A stretch of DNA of 64,000 nt from Isoetes taiwanensis. Lineage: Eukaryota > Streptophyta > Lycopodiopsida > Isoetales > Isoetaceae. Positions 36,392 through 46,061 of the stretch are shown here, one piece after another (position 1 is the stretch's first letter; each line of letters begins with the position of its first letter). A program made the translations under genes and the position numbers. The stretch is from NCBI GenBank assembly GCA_021234155.1, contig JAJEKV010000004.1, positions 14,602,716 through 14,666,715 on the forward strand, in the 5' to 3' direction. The notes under the pieces were generated by a model. It saw only the letters and a program-made list of their open reading frames with translations, was not told where the DNA came from and did not search any database.

Positions 36392-37842
36392 CTATACATA
36401 TTTGACTCCAAGAGCCTGACTATATTTGTGATGCGCCTTAAGTCCCAGACCCCCTTCTTTTTTACTATGGATAATTTCTTTCCATTTCACAAAATGCATT
36501 CCCTTCCAGAGATAATCTCTAAGGCATCTCTCAATATCATTATAAGTCTCCTTATTAGCAATAAGGACAGATGAGAAATAGACATGGGTGCTTGCCAACA
36601 CCACATTAGCTGTTAGAGCATGGCCAGCATAAGATAGATTAGGAGAGAGAGAAAAAAGTTTCTTTTTGATCCGAGCTACTATTGGCCTCCACACTTCCTT
36701 ATTGGGCAAATTAATTGCCAAAAGGAGGCCTAGCATAGTAATGGCTTGATTTGGAGGGGGGGAGGGGGGGGGGCGGGGGAGGGGAGGGTTAATTTTGATT
36801 CCTTTGGTATCAAAGGAGTTCAAGGGATCTTTCCAAAGAATACTGCATTTATTCAGGCTTAGTTGAACCCCTGACACAGAAGCAAATGTCTCTATGCTAT
36901 CCAGCAGATGATTAAAGCTGCTTTGATTAGCTTTCAATAAGAGAGAGTTATCATTTGCATATTGTAAAACAGTGAGCTGCTTGTCTGACCCAGGCATCTG
37001 CAGACCTTGAATCAAACTTTGATGTTGGAGGTCTTTTACAATTTTAGTAAGCATTTCAGCCATACATAGAAACAAATAAGGGGCCATAGGATGCCCCTGT
37101 CTAACACCCCTTCTTATGGGGAAAAAAACAGTAGGGGAGCCATTGACAATTAGACTTGAGGATGCCAAACTGTTAAGGACCTACATGGGTCAAGGCCGCC
37201 TCTAAGAATTCACAGGTTATGGTGTCATAAGCACGTTTGAAGTCCAACTTGAGCAGCATACATCCCTGTTTGGAAAGTCTATTCTAATGAATGGCCTCAT
37301 TAGTTGCTATGTAATTGTCCATGATATATCTACCTGAGAGAAATCCAGACTGACAATTGCTAAAGGTGCATAAGGATCCTAAGAGAAAGGATTTTGGCCA
37401 GGACCTTATATGTGGTATTGGTTAATGAGATTGGGCGCCAGACATTCAAGTTATCCAGGTGCTGGACTTTAGGGATCAGGGCAATCAAACTTGACGTAAA
37501 TGAAGGATGTAGAGATGCAGCTTCCTAAGCTCCTTTAATAAAGTTCATAAAATCTTCTTTTATCACCACCCAGAAAGTAAGAAATAATTCAGGAGGGAAT
37601 CCATCAGGACCTAGGCTTTTAGCCTCATCCATGTTCTTGAGGACATGAAGGACCTCCTTCTAGCTATCCTCCATGGGGGTTGTAGCAGGAATATTTTGGA
37701 AAAAGTTGTCCAATTTGTGTTCATCACCTTGAGAGTACTCCTTAGCTTTAAACAGGTTGGTATACTGCTCCAAAAATTCATGTTTGATGCCCTATTCATC
37801 CTCAATACTGAGGTCGTTTGCATCCCTGATGGAGGTGATAGT
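36392..37842 (-). pseudogene. LINE reverse-transcriptase domain, decayed
   Basis: In order on the minus strand: KSLGPDGFPPELF (about 37620-37580), then the LKLDFKRAYDT segment (about 37245-37215), then RRGVRQGHPMAPYLFLCMAE and LQYANDNSLLL in the open frame 37168-36392. The catalytic YADD has become YAND. There are stops near 37790 and frameshifts near 37200. A proline run encoded by a G-rich tract (36751-36788) is inserted after the palm. The enzyme is inactive. Confidence 0.8.
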
Positions 37843-38230
37843 AAGTTGCCTTCTTTCATTTGGATCTCTGGTCTTAGCAAGCTTTTCCTTTATGACAATA
37901 CAGGTGTTACACTTGGAAAATGCTATCCTCTTAGCTATTGCTACCTCTGAATGATTCTCTTTCCATGCAGACAGAAAGGACGATGGATAAATATGTTTGT
38001 CTGTCATCTCTGTAGCGGTAATATCTACTTCTTGGTGTATATCCTTCGTAGTCAAGACTGAAGGTAGCCTCTTAACATTTTGTCTGCTACCCTCGCTCGT
38101 GATTTTCGAGCGGTGTGGCATCGTCTCTGCGTTTTCATATATGAACATAGATAGCACAGTATTGCCAGCCAAAGTATGAGACCTTGGCTTCTTAGAACCA
38201 CTATTTCCGTGTTCAGCAATTCTGTGGCCA
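37843..38230 (-). pseudogene. DUF7869 protein, middle segment
   Basis: The minus-strand frame reads HRIAEHGNSGSKKPRSHTL, then SMFIYENAETMP, LPSVLTTKDIH, FLSAWKENH and AFSKCNTCIVIKEKL. These are the blocks that precede the DUF7869 core in this family: the HGN segment, the F/Y-AE helix, the W-containing helix and a CxxC pair. The frame is intact. It is cut at 38230 by the DNA transposon end and at about 37843 by the inversion, after which LINE sequence follows. The partner segments are 46062-47108 (upstream) and 28654-30311 (downstream). Confidence 0.85.
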
Positions 38231-38253
38231 GGGTGAAAGTATGCTGGTGGGTA
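38231..38253 (+). repeat. Left terminal inverted repeat
   Basis: Pairs with 46039-46061 at 22 of 23 positions. It begins GGGTGAAAGTATGC. It is preceded by GCCA. Confidence 0.85.
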
Positions 38254-38575
38254 GCAAATAAACGCGAGCCCAGCACCAGCACCAGCACCCAAAATACATT
38301 TTTTTCCACCCTTCATACATTTTTTTCCCACCCTTCACCTATATAGTACCACCTATTTTCTGCCCGTCTAGTCATCTAGCCCGTACCCGTTTATACAATC
38401 ATTACTTGTTTGCCGCCCGCGGAAATGAATGTGACCCCTGCAATCTATAACCAGTAGACAAACTAACTTTCGAATTTGAGTTTTCCAAATCTCTCTTCCC
38501 CAACTTTCTCTACTCCGGCCAAGCAACCCGCGAATTCGTGCTCTCAGATTTCCACAATAAACAAACAGATCAATC

Positions 38576-40535
38576 ATGGTAAAGAAGGTGATTGATCCGC
38601 CCGCTCAAGCAGTAATTTCAACAGAGGCCATGCGCCGGGTAAGCAAAAAGCAACTAAACAAAATTTCTATGGGTTTAGGGTCCCTGTTAATTCGATTTTC
38701 TTGCATTCTTCCAGGCCAGAAGAAACGTTCCCTTAAGACCGGACCTGGCTGATTGCCGAACCGAAGAAGACTTCCATGCGTATGCGGGTCTGCCAAACGA
38801 GGGCGTTCATCCCTCTCAATTTCGAACAGACCTCATATCTGCAGCAGAGTACAATGAAGTTTGGGATACCAACGGGGTCATTCCTGGCAAAACTTCTATT
38901 GACAAGGTAAGGCCAGAGCACGAAGAAGCTCTAATTGAACTTCTGAGCAAAATATACCCGGACGGATTGAAGAACAGAGAAGTTAGAAAGACAGTATCAT
39001 ACCTATTTGCATTCAATAACTGCCAGAGAGCAAAGCAGGATCCAGAGAAGTTCAAGGTTAATTGGGCAGCAGTTGCAGCAAAGAGTAGAGCCTACAGCAG
39101 CAAGGTTAAATGTGAACCCACCAGCAGTGCTCCAGCAAGCAGAGCAGAGACCAGCAAATCTCAGCAAACCATAGCACCTGAAAGCATAGCAGAAAGGCAA
39201 GTTTCAGGAGGCATTGGTATTAAATTAGAAGGGACGTCGTCCATTAGGAGTGTTGCAATGTGCCCAACAGCTTACACAGCTTATGGGGAGAACATATCAC
39301 GCCTAAAAGTCATGTGCAAAGCTTTGCAGGAAACCCTAAACACGCAGCATGCTGATTTAGTCTCCAAAAAGGAGCTAGTTGTCCAGTCCCAGGCTAAGGG
39401 AGCTTTCTTCTCGGCTTCACAAGAAAAATTGCAGAAAATAAAAGACAACATCTCACGCCTTCAAGCCCCGACGGTGTTCTCGATGCTTTGGTGCCTCTGG
39501 CGAGCTCTTGAGCTTAGAGAGAGAAAGACATGGCAGAGTACATGCTCAAAACCCTTGTTGAAATGGGGGGTGGCCTAGTAGATGACGGGATAGTTCAACA
39601 GGTGGCCAATGTAGCTGCTGAGGTTGCAAACAATGAAGTGCAGCTTGCAAAAGCCCAGCATCATTTACAGAATGTCAACAGGCTCAGGGAACTTATAAAG
39701 AGAGCTGGCCAGCTTGTGAGCATCTATCCTGTGCCATTCAGGTTGCCAATTGGAGATGAGGAGAGATGCTCCACATGCAGGCTCGCATTTCAGGATGATT
39801 ACACCCTTAGTCTGAAGCTGAAATGTGGCCACGTATATCATGTCAACTGCACCACTTTGCTTTTGGAGAAGACACACTGTCTTGAATGCTCAGAAACAGT
39901 TCCAGCAGGCTTAGTGGAGGAATTGGGGAAGACAGTCAAAGCGAAAACCCTTATATCTTTGGGCAAACACACAAACACATAGTTGAGACAATTGACATAG
40001 ATGAGGTGGTAGCTACAACTCGCATAAAGAACAGAAAAAGGAAGCATGTTAAAACACCTCTTAGTAAAAGGACCCCCGGACACAAGTCTACAAGGACTCG
40101 AACTCCACAAGCAAGAACAACCAAAAAAGGTACACGCCTGTTTCCTAAATTGGGAACATTAGAAGCGTCTCAGACGATTACCGGCAAAGAAGAGTCAAGC
40201 GGTCAAGAAGACAATGCAAAGACTGAAAACACAAGTCTTTGAAGATACCAACACGGTCCAAAGCAGATTCCAGTAGTTCTGACGAAGTTCACAAATACAC
40301 TATAGTTCCAAATTCTGCAGCTGCCTCTACGAAGGCCTCCTTTAACACTGTTGATGCAGGGTCAGACAAGGATGTTGAAGATGTGGAGAAGCAGGTCAAC
40401 AAAGTTGTGGCCCGATGCACAAGGCTCACAAGGTCAAGGACCAAAAATGTTACAGAACCAGAGAGTGAGGGTGAGTCAGATGATTCGGTTGATGAGGACG
40501 TGCCTATAGACGTCGCACTAGGGAAAAAACCCTAA
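38576..40535 (+). pseudogene. RING-H2 gene of the DNA transposon
   Basis: Exon 1 is 38576-38638 (MVKKVIDPPAQAV...), with a GTAAGC donor. Exon 2 starts at 38715 after TTCTTCCAG and stays open to about 39470. A frameshift and stop near 39465-39530 move the frame to 39530-39982. There a RING-H2 finger is clear: Cys 80, 83, 99, His 101, 104, Cys 107, 117, 120 of that frame, preceded by a helical region. Such fingers usually act in E3 ubiquitin ligases (family knowledge). Two further frame changes (near 39975 and 40220) lead through a basic part to an acidic, serine-rich tail ending at 40535. It may once have been one gene with the FCP1-like frame downstream. Confidence 0.65.
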
Positions 40536-40791
40536 ACCCAGTCTAATGTAATTTTCCCATACTTGTTTCAGGCCCAATTTTGATTGCACAAGACTCGCCA
40601 AAACGAACAGTTAAAAGGTTTTTGTTTAATACCATAATATATTTATTTTCCCCATTGTGTCCTTGTAAAATTTGTTTGGAGTTTCAACCTAGGGATCAAT
40701 ATGCATTTGCTGCTGTATAGAGGAGAAGCGGACACAAGTGGTACTTAGTGATACTGAAAGATGAAGATAGTGAGAGAACCCGCATTTAAAA

Positions 40792-41973
40792 ATGAAGAAA
40801 CCAAAGTGCCAAAACAACCTCTTACATATAAAAGGTGCAATCCAATATTTAGGTTCAAGCGCTTATTTTTCTTGTCTTATTTCACTTGGCACAAACTTTA
40901 ACATACCTAAAGGTGCCTCAATTATCCCCGTTATATTTCAAAATGTGTATTCTCTACAAATTTCAGTTGGTAATTGGAGCTCTTCCTTGCATGCAGGAGA
41001 ACAAGACAGGTCACTGCAAGGGTTACTGATAGCCAGGAAACACCCATACATTGGGGGCAGGGAGATACTACTGCAGATGTATCTAACTATGGCTATCGGC
41101 ACTCTCCATCATCCGGTAGCAAAGATAAAGCGAGTCCAGGTGTCGCAACAACGTCCAAAGACCTTCGATAGCACTTCCCAGCAGAGTCCAGCACATGAAA
41201 CAACACAAACAAGCACGATGCAGCACACATCGACAGTGGTTGCAAACGTCGAGGGATGGATACCCAGACGGAAGTTGATGGTGCTTGACATAAATGGTGT
41301 GCTGACACAGACACAACAGAGGAGATTGGACCATAAATTCTTGCCTCCACCACAAACGAACCATGTTGTGAAAGAAACTGCAAGTAAGTACCTCATTTGC
41401 AGACCAGGGTATCATGAGTTTGTGGAGTGGGCACTGCAGAGGTTTCATATTGTGATCTGGAGTGCTTCTCTACTTCGGAATACAAGGGACATGGTGGATG
41501 CATTGTTCCCAGATTTGCAGACCAAATTCTTGAAGGTGTATGGTCAAGAGCATTGCTTTGCATGCGAGCATCCAACCCGCACAGCAAAGCAACTTTTTTT
41601 CAAGGAGTTGAAGGTTGTACTTGAGGATTTTCCTCAATATCATGGTATGATTTTCTTGGTAGATGACAGCCTACACAAAGGGTTTCTAAACTCTGCACAC
41701 ACAACCGTTCCTGTTATGCCTTTCAAGGGGCAAGAAGAGGACAACTTTTTGCAGACCAGGGTGTGTCCAGCATTGGATTACTTATCTTCTCATACAGTAC
41801 AGGAAACAATCTCACAAATAGACATCATTGATGCATGGCTGGAAGAGGAGACAGTTGCAGTTCTGGATTACTGTCTCAACAACTACCTTGTCTCGGCTTA
41901 CTATATCCTGAATGCTCCAGTAGAAGTACAAAAAGGCGCTTCTTTGGGCACCCTTCCCCGGCGGCGAGCATAA
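40792..41973 (+). CDS. FCP1-like (NIF-type) HAD phosphatase domain protein
   Basis: Open frame of 393 codons; residues ~160-370 match plant FCP1-like phosphatases. Motif 1 is LMVLDINGVL with nucleophile Asp166, motif 2 is IVIWSASLLRNT, and motif 4 is IFLVDDSLHKGFLN (Asp291-Asp292). HCFACEHPTRTAKQLFFKEL between them fits the plant subfamily. The second Asp of the usual DxDxT is Asn168, as in many plant members, so activity is uncertain. The first ~125 residues look unlike coding sequence: an acceptor-like TGCATGCAG at 40989-40998 and a Ser-rich alternative frame up to 41171 suggest the real protein enters by splicing. The domain itself is intact. As cargo of a transposon it may be a captured host gene. 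Confidence 0.8.
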   Translation: MKKPKCQNNLLHIKGAIQYLGSSAYFSCLISLGTNFNIPKGASIIPVIFQNVYSLQISVGNWSSSLHAGEQDRSLQGLLIARKHPYIGGREILLQMYLTMAIGTLHHPVAKIKRVQVSQQRPKTFDSTSQQSPAHETTQTSTMQHTSTVVANVEGWIPRRKLMVLDINGVLTQTQQRRLDHKFLPPPQTNHVVKETASKYLICRPGYHEFVEWALQRFHIVIWSASLLRNTRDMVDALFPDLQTKFLKVYGQEHCFACEHPTRTAKQLFFKELKVVLEDFPQYHGMIFLVDDSLHKGFLNSAHTTVPVMPFKGQEEDNFLQTRVCPALDYLSSHTVQETISQIDIIDAWLEEETVAVLDYCLNNYLVSAYYILNAPVEVQKGASLGTLPRRRA

Positions 41974-42439
41974 CTCTCAAAACTTTAATGACTCATGAAA
42001 TAACCATTGTACACTACCCTTTTGTAATATATGTATGATTCCTTTGTGCTATCTTGAGTATTGAGTAATCTTGAGTGATGTCTCTAATCTTGAGTGTACA
42101 ATTTTATGTAATATATATCAAGCTTACTCTCAATACTACAAGCATTGTCTCCAATACGAAAATACTCCAATACAAAGTCCAATACTACAAACATTGTCTC
42201 ACAAAACATTGTCTCCAATACAATCATCAAAATTTGAGACAAGTAAACAAGTAACTACTGAGACTGTTAAAAATGATAAAACAACTAGGTCAAAGTATAT
42301 TCAACCTTCATATGGCGGTATCGTCAAGGATCATCCGTGAGTAGCCCGTTCAAGGGAAAATCTGTTGGTGCCGTGAATCGATTCATCTCAAATTTGATAG
42401 CCGATACGTGATGATCATCTTGGAAGGTCGCCTTTGTCT

Positions 42440-45400
42440 TCAAGCGAGCTCCCAACTACCATCGGGCCGACAAAGATATAGTACCACGACCAACACGTGT
42501 TCATCCACATTGAAGGTCTGACCCCAGCTATCCTTGACAATTCTGTCAAGGATATGCCTCGGCTTAACACATTTGACAACATAGAAATCTGCATTCTCCT
42601 GATTTCCCTCCTCGGCTACAACAGCAAAGTTATCACCTTCCTCTATGTTTCCACTAAGCCATTCTTCATCACCTTCAAAAAATGCCTCCTCGATTTCGTC
42701 TTCAGTACCTTCACCAGTAGACTTTTCTAGCTTTAGTGTAACATATTTCCAATTCTTCAACCTGTGCTTGTTCACACAAGATGACCAGTTTCCTTTCAAA
42801 CAGTTACCACAGAAACAACTTAAACCTCTATGAGCCACCCTTGTGCTTGATTTGGCCAAGTATGTCCGGATGCTGTGTATTTGCTTGGTCCCTTCCACCC
42901 ACAGCCGCATCCGGTAGGTTCTGTCCTATCAACATCATCCTTTCCAATTACCCGGAAGTACGCAAGGGAGACAACAAGTATTGCAGCTCACGACAAACAT
43001 AATACAAAGACTACTCATCACATTACAGCAGTTCACGTGACAAAGACTTAAAAAGCGGATGAAAGCACTATTCAAAGACATTACAAAGGCTTTACTGGCA
43101 AAGACTACTCAACGAAATACAGCCAGATGAACGCGATAATACCTTTTGATGTCCCCGTTGTTGGTACCTTCATTCCAACGAGTTCGCGAATTCCGCCAGG
43201 CATCAAAAGACACCCTAAATCTCACCCCATCATACTTGAGCTGCTCTTTAGTGAATGCCCCTTTAAGGACTGCCCCTTGCCCATCGTGCTCTCCCTTACC
43301 ATGGGCTGTCCCAAAGAAATTCCATACTATTTCCTTCCCTAGCTCATGGTGATATCTTGGTAGGAAATAGAATGGCCTGGACAATTTGAATTGGCTAGAA
43401 CAACCATCCGACCAAACTATATGCCTGGAGAAATCTACACCATTTGATACAAGCCATGAATTGTGCTTTCTAAGACATTGCTGCACAAAAAGAGTGTCAT
43501 AAATCTTGTCATCACTCAAGTAAAAATGGGTTTCCTTCAATAGTTTTCTGATCCCAGAACTGATGTCCATCCTATACGTGATGTGGACGAGAATTGTTAT
43601 CTGGTCATTGTGCCAATGCTGGCTTTGAACCTCCCTTTGTATTTTTATCTTTGTAATTCTCTGCAAAAATCAATTACGTAAACAATGGTGCCATCTTGGA
43701 TATTGTCCAGCAACTCCTCAATTGGATGGCTGCCATCTAGCCACAAATTGTGTGGCACGAATATCTTCAATGTGGAACACGATATGAAATGAAATCCTTC
43801 AACTTTGCCGTTCTCTTGTAAGACAATCTAAGGACCTGCTTTGGTCCTTTCTTTTTTTCCCTTGCCATTTGAGGTCTCGTCTTGTCTTTGCAGCTTGGTT
43901 TCAGAACCCACCAACTTCCTTGGATTTCTTACTTTTGTTTCCCTTCTTCTCAACTTGTCTTTGCAGGCTTCAGTTTGTCCCCCACCAGACTACCTTGGAT
44001 TTCTTACTTTTGTTTCCCTTCTTCTCAACTTGTGTTGCGACTTGTTTGTGTCCCACCACTACCTTGGATTTCTTACTTTTGTTTCCCTTCTTGGTGGCAT
44101 TGGCTCTTTTCTTTCTGCTGCCACACGGCACCTCCTTTTGTAGCGTGATGCGCAACTCCACCCGACTTCTTACGTCTCCACTTTGAAATCTGTAATAAGG
44201 TCTGTAGCATAAAACAGAAGATTAGCGCAAGTTGAAAGCACAAAAGCAGTATTCAGCGGATGACAGCACATATCAGCAGGTTTCAGCATGCAATAAAGAG
44301 AGTATTACCTTTTCAAACGTCTTCCATTCTAGCAAGAACTCATGATTCTCTCTTTCTCTTGGACATATAGGAAGACTTTTTATGCCACACTTCTGACATT
44401 GCTGCATCAAGCAGTCATGTTTATACCATTCTTCACCCTCGCTCTTGTTGCAAACCACAGCCCTCCAGAGCTCGCTGGTTGAGTCATACGTATGTTGGCT
44501 GGCCAGACACTTCTCACTAGGTCCACAGACCTCGCAAGTGCACTTGCACTCTTCACCATGAAATCCAGTTTTCGCTGACCTTAATGCATTCAGGGCTACC
44601 CTGGCATACTCTAACTTCATATGGTATATGCAACAACAGGTTTCCATTTCTGATACTTTCTTTACATAAATAGGCTTCAACTTCTCGAAAGCCTTTAAGC
44701 AAACAGGGTGTTCAGGATGTGCCTTTTTGTATTGTTGCAGTTGAATGGTGGCCGTTGGTTAGAAATATTTATGCAATAATAGCAAAAAAAAAATTGTATG
44801 GAAGCTTATACCTGTGTGACCTCCATAAGGTGCAAGGGATAAGAAATTCGGAAGCCTGACTCTCCAATAGTGTTCACAACATCTTTCTTGCAAGGAGAGA
44901 CTCGGCTATTTTGTTTCCAGAATTCTGTTATGCTTTGCTTGCAAGCAGGGGTGAGAGAATCGCACCTCAACCTCCTTTGGAAGCAAGACCACGGACCATT
45001 TCCAAGGACGGCTTCCGATTTTCTTAATGCAGCAGTTGCAATTGTTGACCTCATGCAACCTATCATAAGAAATATTGCACATTAATCAATGAACATATCC
45101 CAGCCAGCATCACTCAGCAGATACAAGCACTTAAAAGCATGAAGAAGCACAGGCATGAAAGCAAGAATTAGATGTACCTAACAGCCCAGCCATAGTGGAA
45201 TTGCATCTCGATTTTGTGGAAGAAGCCATCACCAGTGTCGAGGTTCTGGCTCTCCAAATATCATGGTTCCTTTGCCTCTTTGTGGCTGCCATTGTCTGTT
45301 TCAAGTTGTTGAGCAGCACCCCCACTGCCTTGCACTCCTTTGGATTTGGCAAAATTCCAGGTTCTGAGATTTCTATTTCGTGGTGATGAACCACCCTCTT

Positions 45401-45727
45401 CATCACATCGGCCTTGAGTTCGGGTGAATGCTTTTTGGTGAGCTTGTTGAAGTAATCAACTACAAGTTTGACTATTTCTTGCCTGCGTCTCGTGCTTAGA
45501 TCCTCCCGTTCAATCGCTGCTTTCCTCATCTTATTCCGTAATCTGTATTCTCTCTTTCTCTCTGCATCCAATTTCTTGTAAATTGCAGAGGAAACTGGAT
45601 CTTCACGCGATATTTCCCATGTTGCATTGACATCCAACAAATCTGGAACACTGTTTTGGAATTCATCAGGCCGAAAGTCCAATGCTAAACGTGTGATTGC
45701 CTCCAGGCCGGTATCAGGGAGCGCCAT
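42440..45727 (-). CDS. Spliced candidate transposase of the DNA transposon
   Basis: Start ATG at 45727 (context TTCATGGCG). Exons I can place: 45727-~45185 (donor TTAG/GTACAT), ~45060-44814 (donor CACAG/GTATAA), ~44740-44309 (donor GAAAAG/GTAATA), a lysine-rich exon around 44200-43850, ~43661-43109 and ~42910-42440. The protein has a basic helical N-terminus, a Cys-rich middle (FEKLKPIYVKKVSEMETCCC, then CKCTCEVC and CQKCG), then three aspartate blocks: LSDDKIYD (Asp near 43513), WSDGCSSQFK (43408) and FFGTAHGKGEHDGQGA (43285). A C-terminal part with CFCGNC follows. This family is widespread and uncharacterised in animals and plants. An RNase H-like DDE/DDD role is my inference. The exons look largely unbroken apart from the repeat-containing exon. 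Confidence 0.6.
43919..44100 (-). repeat. ~70-bp tandem repeat in the candidate transposase gene
   Basis: Three units each contain CTTGGATTTCTTACTTTTGT on the plus strand. On the minus strand they encode KKGNKSKKSKV repeats, a lysine-rich linker like a nuclear localisation or DNA-binding tail. The third unit is out of frame with the first two. Confidence 0.7.
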
Positions 45728-46010
45728 GAAATTCCTGAGAGAGGGGGAATAAGTGAATTGGAGGGAGAATTTTCGTGGGCCATGAGGTCGAGGTAGTTCT
45801 GTGCTCGATCGAATTTGCAACGTACTACCACTCGCGCGAAAATCCAGCCAAAATCCCACAATCATTTTGCTAATGGTTCGTTGGTGAGGTGGACGTGCGA
45901 GTACATGAAGGGCGTCAAAAAAATGATGGGCAGTTACGCCCACCAGCACCCAAATTAAGCAAAAGCAGGGGTGCTTTAAGCGGGCTAAGCCCCTGCTATA
46001 AGCATGCTAT

Positions 46011-46034
46011 AAGCATGCGTCCGGACGCATGCTT
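46011..46034. repeat. Perfect 24-bp palindrome inside the right transposon end
   Basis: AAGCATGCGTCC followed by its exact complement. A second AAGCATGC precedes it at about 45999. No equivalent is seen inside the left end. Confidence 0.7.
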
Positions 46035-46038
46035 TTGA

Positions 46039-46061
46039 TACCCACCAGCATACTTTTACCC
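46039..46061 (-). repeat. Right terminal inverted repeat
   Basis: Read on the minus strand it begins GGGTAAAAGTATGC. It is followed on the plus strand by GCCA. A perfect 24-bp palindrome, AAGCATGCGTCC plus its complement (46011-46034), lies just inside it. Confidence 0.85.

Larger units (their letters stand above)
33198..37842 (-). mobile_element. 3' half of the LINE split by the inversion
   Basis: Minus-strand continuation of the element at 25735-28652. It runs from just before the reverse transcriptase (37842) through the zinc-binding C-terminus and ORF3 region to an (AAAT)n tail (33227-33198). An internal tandem duplication of about 1.45 kb (33476-34935 and 34936-36385) doubles the C-terminal region and ORF3. 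The first unit lacks about 125 bp found at 35450-35600, and the second lacks about 120 bp found near 34745-34870. Confidence 0.8.
38231..46061. mobile_element. 7.83-kb DNA transposon with RING, FCP1-like and candidate transposase genes
   Basis: The ends are 23-bp inverted repeats differing at one base: GGGTGAAAGTATGCTGG... at 38231-38253 and its complement at 46039-46061. A 4-bp target duplication, GCCA, lies at 38227-38230 and 46062-46065. Removing the element and one GCCA restores the DUF7869 frame. It holds a plus-strand RING gene and FCP1-like gene (38576-41973) and a convergent minus-strand spliced gene (45727-42440). I cannot assign a known superfamily: 4-bp duplications occur in several (Ginger, Sola, some Academ and Chapaev), and no classical domain of those was recognised. 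Confidence 0.85.

Noticed and set aside
37792-38331. A 179-codon minus-strand frame starting in a CGAGAGAGL repeat
   Set aside because: It reads from transposon end sequence into the DUF7869 segment and then into the LINE. It is a chance fusion across two junctions, not one gene.
41083-41448. Cys-rich frames antisense to the phosphatase gene
   Set aside because: They are shadows of the well-supported plus-strand domain.
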